From an uncultured Collinsella sp. (GTDB lineage Bacteria > Actinomycetota > Coriobacteriia > Coriobacteriales > Coriobacteriaceae), in contig CABRDB010000112.1 of NCBI GenBank assembly GCA_902469555.1, forward strand, positions 1-37,169: a stretch of 37,169 bases of DNA, given 5' to 3'. This document shows positions 16,483-24,657 of this stretch, piece after piece. Numbering within the stretch: position 1 is the first letter of the stretch; every line of letters starts with the position of its first letter. A program made the translations under genes and the position numbers. A model generated the notes under the pieces. The model worked only from the letters and a program-made list of their open reading frames with translations. It ran no database searches and was not told the DNA's origin.

Positions 16483-18246
16483 CTAGTGTTTGCCGCCGTG
16501 GCTGTTGAGCCAGATATTGCGGCCCAGCATAAGCGCCAGCACCAGCGCGCTCACGTAGCCCATAAAGCCAATGACCGGGATACCAAACACAACCGGCTCG
16601 ATGCGTGCGTAGTACACCACCGACGAACCGATAAACAGGCCGGCGATAACGATAGCCATCGACATGCGGTCGATAATTCCGCCCAGCTGTCGCAGCGCCT
16701 TATCGCTGCTCATGATCTGCGTGTTCACCTTAAGCTGGCCGCGCGTAAGCATGCGCGAAGCCAGCCCCAGGTACTCAGCCGCCTCGAGTGAGCCCTTCGC
16801 CGCGCGATAGCTGCTCGCGGCAAGATCGCGCCCCATGTCGCGCACGCGCGCATAGGTGCTTTTCTCGTTTTTAATGTGGGTTTGGATGATCTGGATCATG
16901 TTGACGTTGGGCATGTACTCGGTCAACAAACCCTCGAGCGTCACCATGCCGCGCGCGAACATCGTCACCACGCTCGGCAGCTCAACATCGTTTTTGCGCG
17001 CCAGGTTTAGCAGCGAGGTCAAAAACTCGCCGATATCCAGGTCTTTAAGGTCGAGGCCCGCAAAGTCAGCCACGATGAAGTCAAGATCGGACAAAAAGGC
17101 CGAATGATCGAGCTCGGCCGAGTCGCCACGCGTCACGGCGAAGCGCATGAGCGAATCCTTGAGCTTGGGCACGTCACCCTCGGCCACGGCGAAAATCATG
17201 TCCTTAACGATGCCACGATCGTGGCTCGACATGCGTCCGACCATGCCCAAGTCGATAAAGTAAACGATGCCGTCCTTGAGAATGATGTTTCCCGCATGCG
17301 GGTCGGCATGGAAAAAGCCGTCGTCGAGCACCTGCGTCGAGTAGTCCTCGACAATCGCGGCACCGATCTTTTCCAAGTCATAGCCCTCGGCCACCAAGCG
17401 TTCAGGATCGGCAATCGAAATGCCGTCGACGTAGTCCATAACCACCACGTGCTCGGTGCACAGGTCCAGATAGGATTTAGGGCACGTCACGCCATGAACG
17501 CTCTTATGGAACTCGTAGAAGTCGTTGAGGTTTTTGGCCTCGGCCAAAAAGTTGGTCTCCTCGCGAAACGAGGTCCACAACTCCTCGACTACGCCGTGCA
17601 GGTCAACGAATTGATCGGTGTTGACGAACTTGGAAACGATACGCACCACCGAGCGGATGATATCGATGTCCTGTGCCATAACCTGCTGCGCACCGGGGCG
17701 CTGCACCTTGACGGCCACGTCCTCGCCCGTCACCAGACGAGCGCGGTGCACCTGCGCGAGCGACGCACTACCGAGCGGGTTGGGGTCGATCGCATCGAAC
17801 ATCTCCCCCAGGCGCAGGCCGTATTCTTCTTCCAGACAACTGAGTACGACCTCGTACGGCACCGGTTCCACGTCGGAGCGCAGACGACGCAGCTCGTCGC
17901 AAAAGCGTTGCGGCAGAATCTCGGACCGGTTGGCCAAAATCTGCCCCATCTTGACGAACATGGGGCCGAGTTCCTCGAGCAGGCGGCGCAAACGAACCGG
18001 CGTGAGGTTATCCCACACGCGGTACTTTTTGACCAGGCGAACAATCTGCCCAATGCGTTCGCGACGACCCGCCGGCGTGAGCTGGTATTCCTCGTCCGGC
18101 GCCATCGCGTCGGGCTCCTCGGGCACCATATCGACAGCGCGCGGCTTCTTGCGAGCGCCCGAGACGGCGGCGTCGACCTCATCGACAACCGCCGCCTCGT
18201 CACCCAAGGGATCTAGATTGTTGTAATCGGTGGTGGAATCTGCCAT
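16483..18246 (-). CDS. ABC1/UbiB atypical protein kinase-like protein
   Basis: A 587-residue membrane protein of the ABC1 (UbiB/ADCK) family. These atypical kinase-fold ATPases support isoprenoid quinone and lipid metabolism in other bacteria and in mitochondria. The KxGQ-type motif is FVKMGQILANRSEILP near residue 95. The nucleotide-binding Lys is in VAVKVQRPG, the catalytic-loop equivalent is DDGFFHADPHAGNI, and the metal-binding block is FIDLGMVG. Two hydrophobic helices lie at the C-terminus (about 530-575). The first 65 residues are acidic and variable. The gene follows a phasin-like gene by 8 nt and is cotranscribed with it. The substrate is unknown, and I give no ubi symbol because the organism probably lacks ubiquinone. 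Confidence 0.93.
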   Translation of the reverse strand: MADSTTDYNNLDPLGDEAAVVDEVDAAVSGARKKPRAVDMVPEEPDAMAPDEEYQLTPAGRRERIGQIVRLVKKYRVWDNLTPVRLRRLLEELGPMFVKMGQILANRSEILPQRFCDELRRLRSDVEPVPYEVVLSCLEEEYGLRLGEMFDAIDPNPLGSASLAQVHRARLVTGEDVAVKVQRPGAQQVMAQDIDIIRSVVRIVSKFVNTDQFVDLHGVVEELWTSFREETNFLAEAKNLNDFYEFHKSVHGVTCPKSYLDLCTEHVVVMDYVDGISIADPERLVAEGYDLEKIGAAIVEDYSTQVLDDGFFHADPHAGNIILKDGIVYFIDLGMVGRMSSHDRGIVKDMIFAVAEGDVPKLKDSLMRFAVTRGDSAELDHSAFLSDLDFIVADFAGLDLKDLDIGEFLTSLLNLARKNDVELPSVVTMFARGMVTLEGLLTEYMPNVNMIQIIQTHIKNEKSTYARVRDMGRDLAASSYRAAKGSLEAAEYLGLASRMLTRGQLKVNTQIMSSDKALRQLGGIIDRMSMAIVIAGLFIGSSVVYYARIEPVVFGIPVIGFMGYVSALVLALMLGRNIWLNSHGGKH

Positions 18247-18254
18247 CTGCGCTG

Positions 18255-18671
18255 CTACTCGGCCTCTTCGGTATCCTTCGCATCGTCGGGCTCAACGGAC
18301 TCAACGGGCACCGAAGTCACGTTGTCCTCGACCGAATCGACGATGTCGCGCACATGGGCCAGGAAGGCCGTGCGCTCGGGGGCGGTCATAACGCGGACGC
18401 GGGCAAGTATGAGCTCGTCGAGCACGCGCTGGGCCGCGGTCTCGCCCTGCATGCCCAGACGCTCGGTCAGATCGGAGATGGTACCGCCGGCCTGCTCGAA
18501 CATATCGGACACGCTGCGGGCGATATCGGGGGTGGCGGTGTCCTTGCGGACCTGCTCGCCCTTGGTGTTAAGGTCGTCGAGGACCTTCTTGCCGCCTTCG
18601 ACAGCAACGGCGGCAGCGCCAAAGCCCACGTTAATGGCGCCGTTAACAAGCTGATCGAGTTTCATAACCAT
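18255..18671 (-). CDS. Phasin-like small protein upstream of the ABC1 kinase
   Basis: A 138-residue soluble protein that begins MVMKLDQLVNGAINVGFGAA. It has a short Gly/Ala helix, a predicted coiled helical middle (SDMFEQAGGTISDLTERLG) and a very acidic C-terminal tail. This matches the general form of phasin-like or PHA-granule regulator-like proteins, which bind hydrophobic surfaces, but I recognise no specific family. The ATG at 18671 has GGAGA six bases upstream; an ATG at 18665 is also possible. The 8-nt gap to the ABC1 gene indicates one transcript, and pairing of such proteins with ABC1 kinases recurs in bacteria, as I recall. Confidence 0.7.
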   Translation of the reverse strand: MVMKLDQLVNGAINVGFGAAAVAVEGGKKVLDDLNTKGEQVRKDTATPDIARSVSDMFEQAGGTISDLTERLGMQGETAAQRVLDELILARVRVMTAPERTAFLAHVRDIVDSVEDNVTSVPVESVEPDDAKDTEEAE

Positions 18672-18770
18672 GGTTGTCTCCAATCACAAACAACTGCATT
18701 GGCGTTCTTGTACCCAAGATTGAGCGAAAGCGACAAAGCGTTTTAGCGCTATTCGATCGACGGGAAACCC

Positions 18771-20294
18771 TTACCTCACGTTGTCGTTCATCGCAAAAGA
18801 GTTCTTCATGGCGCAGCTCGTGGTGTAGAGCACCTTGCCCAGTAGAGCATCGGTCTCCACGCGAACACGCTCGGCAAACTCCTCGTTGGCGCGTGCAAGT
18901 TCGGCAGGCACTTCGGCCTCGGGCAGAACGGCTACGGCAGCGTCGATGTCATGGATCTGCTTGTGGCCCATGCCACCGACCTTCTCCTGATAATCCTCGA
19001 CCGCGCGACCGCACTCATGGAAGCGGACGTCAGCCAGCGCGCCGATCAGGCGGTTGGCCCAGTAGAAGTTTTCGGACGTCACGCGAGCCTGCGTGTCGGC
19101 ATAGTACTCGGGCATGGTCTCGACGTTGGCGTACAGCGGAACCAGCGCGTTAAACGAGTTGGAGCCAAACGCCATCCACTGCACGGCGCGATAGGCCGGC
19201 TGCGCATAGGGACGCAGCTGCAACACGGCGAGCTGGCTGTTGCGGTTGATGCCGATGGGGCGATATGCGCCACGCGTAGCGGGCGTGCCCTTGCTACCGT
19301 AGCAATCGTACTCCGTGCCCTGGTAGTGGCTCGAGAGTACGTACTTGATGTCCTCGATGGTCACCTTGCGCTCGGGCACGCGGCTCCAGGGGATATCGTC
19401 GCTCTCGGGCGTGTAGTCGGCGTCGGGGCCATCCCACACGTCGCTGGGGTTGAGACAGCGCTGCATGTACCACGCGCGCGGCGTGTTGTAGACGTGGTCG
19501 CTGTCGCTGTGCGAGCCAAAGGCCTCGCGCGGGTTAAAGACCGCAGCCGGGCCGTCGCCCTCGACGCCCAGCGTCAGGTCCAGATGCCACTCGGCCATCC
19601 AGGCGCGCAAGTCGGCGGAGCACATGTGGTCGGCCTGGGCGCCCTCGGCGTCATCCAGGTCAAAGCTGTCGATACCCAGCTGGTTGGGCATGGTCACATA
19701 GGCGTCGTCAGGCACGCGCTTGGCAATCCAGTGGTGACCACCGATGGTCTCGAGCCACCAGATCTCGTCCACATCACTAAAGGCGATGCCGTTGTTCTCG
19801 TAGGTGCCGTAGCGCTCGAGCAGGTCGCCCAGGATACGAACGCCGTCGCGGGCGGACTTGGCGTACGGCAGGACAAGGGTCACCATGTCCTCCTCGCCCA
19901 AGCCACCGGGCTGCGCCGGAACGTATCCATCCTCGCCTTCGTTGCCCTTGGCGGGCACGTAGTCCACGAGCGGGTCGGCGCCGCGAACGCGCTCATTGGT
20001 GGTGAGCGTCTCGGTTGCGGACATGCCAACATTGAGCTCGTTGAAACCGGCCTCGGCCCAGATGCCGTGGCCCGGGACAACATCGGGGACGCTCGTGTAG
20101 CGCATGGGGTTATCGGGCAGTTCAACGGTCAGGTGACTCAAGACGCTCGTGTAGACGCGCGGCTGCTCGTCGGGATGTACCACGCGCATGCGCTTGGGCT
20201 CAAACACCCCGTTGGACGAGTCCTCGTTGCGGGCGACCAGCGTCGACCCGTCGTAGCTCGCGTTCTTACCAACCAAAATCGTTGTGCACGGCAT
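18771..20294 (-). CDS. C69 family dipeptidase (PepD-like)
   Basis: A 507-residue peptidase of family C69 (Ntn-hydrolase fold) that cleaves dipeptides. The nucleophile is Cys3 in MPCTTILVGK, followed by the family block YDGSTLVARNEDS. Other family blocks are GFNELNVGMSATETL, DEIWWLETIGGHHW and NSQLAVLQLRP. The family length is about 460-540. No signal peptide is seen, so it acts in the cytosol. The ATG at 20294 has AAGGAGG six bases upstream; the ATG at 20300 is too close to the site. The gene is followed by the phasin-like operon, with no strong terminator between. Confidence 0.92.
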   Translation of the reverse strand: MPCTTILVGKNASYDGSTLVARNEDSSNGVFEPKRMRVVHPDEQPRVYTSVLSHLTVELPDNPMRYTSVPDVVPGHGIWAEAGFNELNVGMSATETLTTNERVRGADPLVDYVPAKGNEGEDGYVPAQPGGLGEEDMVTLVLPYAKSARDGVRILGDLLERYGTYENNGIAFSDVDEIWWLETIGGHHWIAKRVPDDAYVTMPNQLGIDSFDLDDAEGAQADHMCSADLRAWMAEWHLDLTLGVEGDGPAAVFNPREAFGSHSDSDHVYNTPRAWYMQRCLNPSDVWDGPDADYTPESDDIPWSRVPERKVTIEDIKYVLSSHYQGTEYDCYGSKGTPATRGAYRPIGINRNSQLAVLQLRPYAQPAYRAVQWMAFGSNSFNALVPLYANVETMPEYYADTQARVTSENFYWANRLIGALADVRFHECGRAVEDYQEKVGGMGHKQIHDIDAAVAVLPEAEVPAELARANEEFAERVRVETDALLGKVLYTTSCAMKNSFAMNDNVR

Positions 20295-20406
20295 GCGCAT
20301 CCTCCTTGAGCGAAGAAATCAAACGGCAACAGTGTATCGCTTCGGCGCAAAAAGGGCGAAATCACAACCCCTCAGAACCCCTCGGGACCCCTGTGTGCAA
20401 AAACGC

Positions 20407-21261
20407 CTATTTCGATGCGCGCTCGGCCGCTTCGATCACGTGTTTGGCGAGAATCGCCGTTGTCACGGCGCCCACGCCGCCCGGCACGGGCGTGATGGCG
20501 TTAACGACCGGCTCCGCAGCATCAAAATCGACGTCGCCGACCAGCTTGCCAGCGTCCTCATCCCAGTTGATGCCCACATCGATGATCGTCTGGCCCTCGC
20601 GAACCGCATCCGCGCCAATCGTGCGCGCGCGTCCAACCGCGGCAACAACAATGTCGGCAGAACAGCACTCGGCAGCTAGGTCACGCGTATGCGTATGGCA
20701 CGTCGTCACCGTGGCATTGCGAGCCGTAAGCATGGCGGCAACGGGACGGCCAATTACCAGCGAGCGACCAACAACGGCAACTTTAGCTCCATCCAGTTCA
20801 ACGCCGTAATGGTCCAGCAACGCCAACACGGCTTCTGCCGTGCAGGGAGCAAAGCCCTCGCCTCGCCCCGAAAGCGTGGTGAGCAGCGAGGCCGGCGTCA
20901 TGGAGTCGACGTCCTTGGCGGGATCGAGTGCCGCGGCAACTGTATCCTCATCAAGCCCAGCGGGCAACGGACGAAACATCAGGCATCCGTGAACAGCGGG
21001 GTCGGCATTGATGTCCTCAATAGCCGCCAGCAGCTCATCCTGCGAAACATCGGCAGGAAGCAAAACGCGGCGAGCCTCGATGCCAACCTTCTCGCAGCGC
21101 TTGAGGGCGCCACGCTCGTAGGATAGATCGTCCTCGCGCTCGCCCACGCGAACGATGGCGAGCGTCGGCACAACGCCGCGCTCACGCAAAGCGGCACAGC
21201 GAACAGCAAGTTCCTCGGTCAGCGCGCGAGCAACAGGAGCACCCTTCAGTAGCTCAGCCAT
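20407..21261 (-). CDS. folD: FolD-type methylenetetrahydrofolate dehydrogenase, catalytic Lys and Gln of the cyclohydrolase site missing
   Basis: A 284-residue cytosolic folate enzyme. Family blocks are VGRSLVIGRPVA (NADP site), DVGINWDED and ITPVPGGVGAVTTAIL. Aligned by eye to E. coli FolD, the catalytic YxxxK motif (Tyr52, Lys56) reads YERGA at residues 48-52: Tyr is kept and Lys is Ala. The catalytic Gln98 region GILVQLPLP reads GCLMFRPLP, so Gln is Phe96. The Asp of KDVD (Asp119) is kept. In the human enzyme Lys56 and Gln100 are needed for cyclohydrolase but Lys56 variants keep dehydrogenase activity, so this protein is probably dehydrogenase only. It starts 2 nt after fchA ends, and FchA can supply the missing step. 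The ATG at 21261 has AGAGG six bases upstream. Confidence 0.94.
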   Translation of the reverse strand: MAELLKGAPVARALTEELAVRCAALRERGVVPTLAIVRVGEREDDLSYERGALKRCEKVGIEARRVLLPADVSQDELLAAIEDINADPAVHGCLMFRPLPAGLDEDTVAAALDPAKDVDSMTPASLLTTLSGRGEGFAPCTAEAVLALLDHYGVELDGAKVAVVGRSLVIGRPVAAMLTARNATVTTCHTHTRDLAAECCSADIVVAAVGRARTIGADAVREGQTIIDVGINWDEDAGKLVGDVDFDAAEPVVNAITPVPGGVGAVTTAILAKHVIEAAERASK

Positions 21262-21263
21262 GG

Positions 21264-21896
21264 CTATCCTCTCTTCCTTGCAGCGTCGGCGGCGCGGCGC
21301 GCCAGCGCATCGGCGCGCGGCAACCATGTGTCGAGCAGCTCATCACACGCCGTCTCGAGCTCCTCGGCACGAACGCGATCTTTCATAGACGTGGTGTTCG
21401 CAAAGAGCGTCAAGCTCGCGCCCTGCATAGCGGCACGGCAGAACACGGCGCCGCACGCCACATCGGACAGCAGCTGACGCGAACCCTTGTCGGCCATGTC
21501 CTCGAGCAGCGCCAGCGCACGCCCGCAGGCATCCATAATGCGATACGGCGGCATGGCGGCCACGTGCAGCGCATCTTGAATCGCAGCCGGTCGGACCGGG
21601 TCCTCACGCGGAATACCGTACGCAGCGGACACCTGGCCGTATGCACGAACGTCCTCGGCGACCAGACCCACAAGCTCCTGCGCCAACTCGTCTGCCTGGG
21701 CAAACGCGCGCGTCAGGTCATCCGCACGATCAGCAAGCGCAGGATTGGTCGCACCGTAGCGGGCAACCATTCCGCACAGCGAGGCGCCCAGCGCGCCCAC
21801 AAAAGCGCTCGCGCTGCCACCACCGGGAACCGGCTCGCGCGCGGCCAGCGCCTCGGCAAAACCGCGACAGGTTTTATCCATCATCTCTTGGCTCAT
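21264..21896 (-). CDS. fchA: FchA-type methenyltetrahydrofolate cyclohydrolase / formiminotetrahydrofolate cyclodeaminase
   Basis: A 210-residue, single-domain cyclodeaminase/cyclohydrolase that interconverts 5,10-methenyl- and 10-formyl-tetrahydrofolate, or deaminates formimino-tetrahydrofolate. The family blocks are PVPGGGSASAFVGALGASL near residue 22, DPVRPAAIQDAL, and LLSDVACGAVFCRAA near residue 140. The fused formiminotransferase domain of eukaryotic FTCD is absent. The ATG at 21896 has AAGGTG about 9 nt upstream. Two in-frame GTG codons just before it are alternatives. It directly precedes folD, with a 2-nt gap, in what is probably a dedicated folate operon. Confidence 0.92.
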   Translation of the reverse strand: MSQEMMDKTCRGFAEALAAREPVPGGGSASAFVGALGASLCGMVARYGATNPALADRADDLTRAFAQADELAQELVGLVAEDVRAYGQVSAAYGIPREDPVRPAAIQDALHVAAMPPYRIMDACGRALALLEDMADKGSRQLLSDVACGAVFCRAAMQGASLTLFANTTSMKDRVRAEELETACDELLDTWLPRADALARRAADAARKRG

Positions 21897-22060
21897 ACGC
21901 ACACGCACCTTCAAGTCATATTTATCGGTCGGGCGGCCGACGCCGGCTGACCGCATCGATCACGTAATGGTGCTAAGTCTAGCCCATAAGTACGCGAGCG
22001 TCAGCGCATCTGGCCATCGCGGATTTCTATGGCACGCGATAGGCGTCGACAACGCAAGCA

Positions 22061-22078
22061 TGGGACACATGGCCCACC
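22061..22078 (+). promoter_or_regulatory. Shared 18-bp upstream element, copy 1
   Basis: TGGGACACATGGCCCACC occurs here and, identical, at 23027-23044. In both places exactly 19 nt separate it from a TACA (22098 here) that could start a -10 box. It is partly palindromic (TGGG...CCCA). The remainder of the 379-nt gap 21897-22275 shows no other feature apart from the lipoprotein ribosome site. Confidence 0.6.
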
Positions 22079-22275
22079 TTTCGAGACTCCCGGACGGTAC
22101 AAACCGGGGCATATCTATAAGTAAGGAACCCGTTGGGGAACGGCCGCGCAACGGCCACAAGCGATGAACGGAGGCATAAGTCGCACAGTACACAGAGACA
22201 TCCGCCGCCAGCGCAATCAGTACCCCAACAGCATGCGGCGCCGTGATGTCATCAGCAGACAAGGAGGACGCCACC

Positions 22276-22875
22276 ATGATGAAAAAGACCCTATCAATCC
22301 TTTCCCTTTGCATCGCCCTCTTTGCCGCGCTCGCCCTTGTGGGCTGCGGCGGGAGCGCATCGGGCGGCGGCAGCGCCCCCAAGAGCGAGAGCAAGGAAAA
22401 GGCCCCCGTCGCCAAGAAGACCGACTACATCTGGTTTAAGGTCGAGATGCCCGAGGGCGTCGGCGTAAGCGACTCTGCCGGCAAGAATGCCGACAGGGTC
22501 CAGCTCACCTTCCCCGAAGACGAGAACGCCTCGGCCGATCGCTTTATCCCCGTTTGGAAAAAAGCGCTGACGGCCGAGGAATCCCACGCCGACCAGGCGG
22601 AAAAGAAGGGGGATACGTTCCAGTGGAAGGATGGCGGGTCCGTCGAGTATAACGGCAGGACGTGGCTCGTCGGAACATACGAGGACAACAGCGGCATCTC
22701 AACCATGCTTTTTACCGATGTTGAGCCGGGAAGCGTCTACGTCCTCATCTCGAACTTCGACCAGCACAAGAAAGAAGCCGAGGCACTCCTCAACTCCATC
22801 GAGTTCCCCGATGACATGGAAGAGGCAGTTTCCGAGGCACGCGAAGTCGAGATTTCGAGCATCGAGATCAAGTAA
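22276..22875 (+). CDS. Lipoprotein, first of a paralogous pair
   Basis: A 199-residue lipoprotein. MMKKTLSILSLCIALFAALA is a signal peptide, and LVGC is the lipobox with the lipidated Cys near residue 24. A Gly/Ser linker follows. The body starts YIWFKVEMPEGVGVSDSAG and contains FIPVWKK, YNGRTWLVGTYEDNSGIST and YVLISNF. No family is recognised. The body is mostly beta-strand-like and acidic. The ATG at 22276 has AAGGAGG eight bases upstream; a second ATG follows directly. It is paralogous to the next lipoprotein, and each copy has its own upstream 18-bp element and terminator, so they are separate transcription units. Confidence 0.88.
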   Translation: MMKKTLSILSLCIALFAALALVGCGGSASGGGSAPKSESKEKAPVAKKTDYIWFKVEMPEGVGVSDSAGKNADRVQLTFPEDENASADRFIPVWKKALTAEESHADQAEKKGDTFQWKDGGSVEYNGRTWLVGTYEDNSGISTMLFTDVEPGSVYVLISNFDQHKKEAEALLNSIEFPDDMEEAVSEAREVEISSIEIK

Positions 22876-22944
22876 CGGGACACCCGCACGCGCCTACGCG
22901 CACCCGCGCACATGCGCCCCATTAAAACAACGGGCGCCCAACCC

Positions 22945-22979
22945 GGGGAGGGCCGACAGCACCAGCCCTCCCCTCTTTT
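22945..22979 (+). terminator. Terminator after the first lipoprotein gene
   Basis: GGGGAGGGC and GCCCTCCCC form a perfect 9-bp stem, followed by TCTTTT. Confidence 0.88.
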
Positions 22980-23026
22980 GCGCCCGAACATATTGCCACT
23001 TAACGGCGCAAATCCGGCCCTCAGAA

Positions 23027-23044
23027 TGGGACACATGGCCCACC
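23027..23044 (+). promoter_or_regulatory. Shared 18-bp upstream element, copy 2
   Basis: Identical to the copy at 22061-22078 and again 19 nt upstream of a TACA (23064). It lies 73 nt before the start codon of the second lipoprotein. Confidence 0.6.
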
Positions 23045-23116
23045 CTAGCGAGCCGTCCACGCGTACAGTAAAGACAGGTAATCCATGGGCGGTTACAGAT
23101 CGAGGAGGACACGACC

Positions 23117-23710
23117 ATGAAAAAGAAGGCCTTTGCGATTCTCACCCTCTGCATGAGTCTCTTTGCCGCGGTTGCCCTGGTGGGTTGCGGCGGAAGCGGC
23201 GGCGCTACCGGCAGTGGCGGTGGCGGCGGAGCAGAAAAGCCAGCCGTGGATATGAGGACCGATTTCATTTGGTTTAAGGTCGAGGTCCCCGAGGGCGTCG
23301 AGATCACCGACGTCGCAGGCGACACGGCCGATAGGGCCCAGTTTAAGTTCACCGAGAGCGAGCACGCCAGCGACCGCTTCATCCCCGTCTTCGATCCTGA
23401 CAAGAACGCCGACGAGCTGTTCGACTACGAGGCAAAGTGGAAGGCCAACTCCGGATGGACCGAGAGCGATCCCGTTAAGTACAACGGCAAGACCTGGCGC
23501 AGTGCCTACTTTACGCACTCGGGCGGCGTGACGACCGAGCACTTCACCGACGTTGACGGTGGCAGTGTGTATGTGCGCATCGACAACGTCGAGGAACACA
23601 AGGACGCCGTCGAGACCATGATGAAGTCTCTGGAGTTTGCCGACGACATCGCCGAGGCCAAGACCGAGGCCATGGACGTCAAGCTCGACGATATCGAGAT
23701 CAAGCGTTAA
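23117..23710 (+). CDS. Lipoprotein, second of a paralogous pair
   Basis: A 197-residue lipoprotein with signal peptide MKKKAFAILTLCMSLFAAVA and lipobox LVGC, then a Gly-rich linker. The body begins FIWFKVEVPEGVEITDVAG and shares with the first lipoprotein FIPV, YNGKTW, a FTDV..GSVYV.I..-type strand, F.DD..EA.-type spacing and a final IEIK. Identity between the two bodies is moderate, so they diverged some time ago. The ATG at 23117 follows GAGGAGG. Function is unknown. The conserved W-F-K-V and Y-N-G-.-T-W blocks may mark a substrate-binding beta-domain. Confidence 0.88.
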   Translation: MKKKAFAILTLCMSLFAAVALVGCGGSGGATGSGGGGGAEKPAVDMRTDFIWFKVEVPEGVEITDVAGDTADRAQFKFTESEHASDRFIPVFDPDKNADELFDYEAKWKANSGWTESDPVKYNGKTWRSAYFTHSGGVTTEHFTDVDGGSVYVRIDNVEEHKDAVETMMKSLEFADDIAEAKTEAMDVKLDDIEIKR

Positions 23711-23781
23711 GCGACTGGCGAGTGCAGCGGGAAACACAGGCGCAGTGCAAACAAGCGACGGTACCCCAGAGCTTCGTACCC

Positions 23782-23814
23782 AGGGAGGGCCGGTAAACCG
23801 ACCCTCCCTTTCTT
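23782..23814 (+). terminator. Terminator after the second lipoprotein gene
   Basis: AGGGAGGG pairs with CCCTCCCT, continued inward by CGGT/ACCG around a 2-nt loop, then TTCTT. The rest of 23711-24015 shows only a candidate -10 box TATAGT (23967-23972) for the next gene. Confidence 0.82.
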
Positions 23815-24015
23815 ATGCCGGTAGCCAACGAACGCGAGGATGCCGGACGCCGGAACCGCTCCAAATGTAGCAACAGTACGAAAACGACAAGCACCCCAAC
23901 ACGTCCGCCCGCCGATTTATTGCGCCGCGCAGACAATTAAACCAGCATCTTTAAACATCTGAGCAGTATAGTGACCAAAACTATCGCATAACCGCACTCT
24001 ACGAATGGAGAAGTT

Positions 24016-24366
24016 ATGACCGAACACCGCGCCATCAGCCGCCGAGCATTTACGTTGGGCCTTGGACTCGCGGCGTTGTCGCCACTTGCAAGCCTGCCCG
24101 AAACCGCCATGCTGGGCATTAGCCCGCGGGCAGCCTTTGCGGACAGCACGGCCGGGCCAGCAGTCAGCCTCGACAATTTCGTCATTCGCCTTCGCCCCGC
24201 GGGCTATTTTCGTACCGCAAGCGTTAACGAAGACGGCAACGTCATCGGCAACGTCTGCCATCTGTTTAATGACGGCACGTCCAGCAAGCTCATCCTTGAG
24301 AACGTAACGACCAAGAATGACGATACAAACTGGTATGCTATCCGCACCTTGCTCAATTTCGAATAG
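24016..24366 (+). CDS. N-terminal fragment with Tat signal
   Basis: A 116-residue stretch before the TAG. SRRAFTLGLG at residues 8-17 fits the twin-arginine motif, followed by a hydrophobic segment and ISPRAAFADS, which contains a likely AxA-type cleavage site. A short part of a ricin-type lectin-like domain follows (YFRTASVNEDGNVIGN and later LILENVTTKNDDTNWY). The ATG at 24016 has GGAGAAG six bases upstream. If translated alone, it would give only a signal peptide and a partial domain. Confidence 0.7.
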   Translation: MTEHRAISRRAFTLGLGLAALSPLASLPETAMLGISPRAAFADSTAGPAVSLDNFVIRLRPAGYFRTASVNEDGNVIGNVCHLFNDGTSSKLILENVTTKNDDTNWYAIRTLLNFE

Positions 24367-24657
24367 CATAAAAAGACGGGCTACAGCATTTGGTCGGTCG
24401 ACGACGACTCTGACAAAGATGGAAAGGTCATCCACGTATGGGGCGGCGAGTATGACAACAAGCCCAGCCGCGCTTTTGCGTTCGAGCGTCAATCAAACGG
24501 AACCTATATCATCCGAGACCGCACGGTCGAGAAAGAAACCGAGAAAAAAGACATTAAGTACCTGGCAATAGAATCGAACGGCGAAGACCAGGACAACAAT
24601 AAGATCTGCCATAAGAGTAAGAGCATTCCGTGGGAGCTCGAACTTATCGGTTACGAC

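Noticed and set aside
17104..18216. A 370-codon open frame on the plus strand
   Set aside because: It is antisense to the ABC1 kinase, whose conserved motifs lie on the minus strand.
18951..20309. A 452-codon open frame on the plus strand
   Set aside because: It is antisense to the C69 peptidase gene; the Val/His/Ala/Gly-rich composition has no motif.
24364..24366. Programmed recoding of the TAG as an amino acid
   Set aside because: No pyrrolysine-type context or downstream element was seen; a simple nonsense change is the plainer reading.
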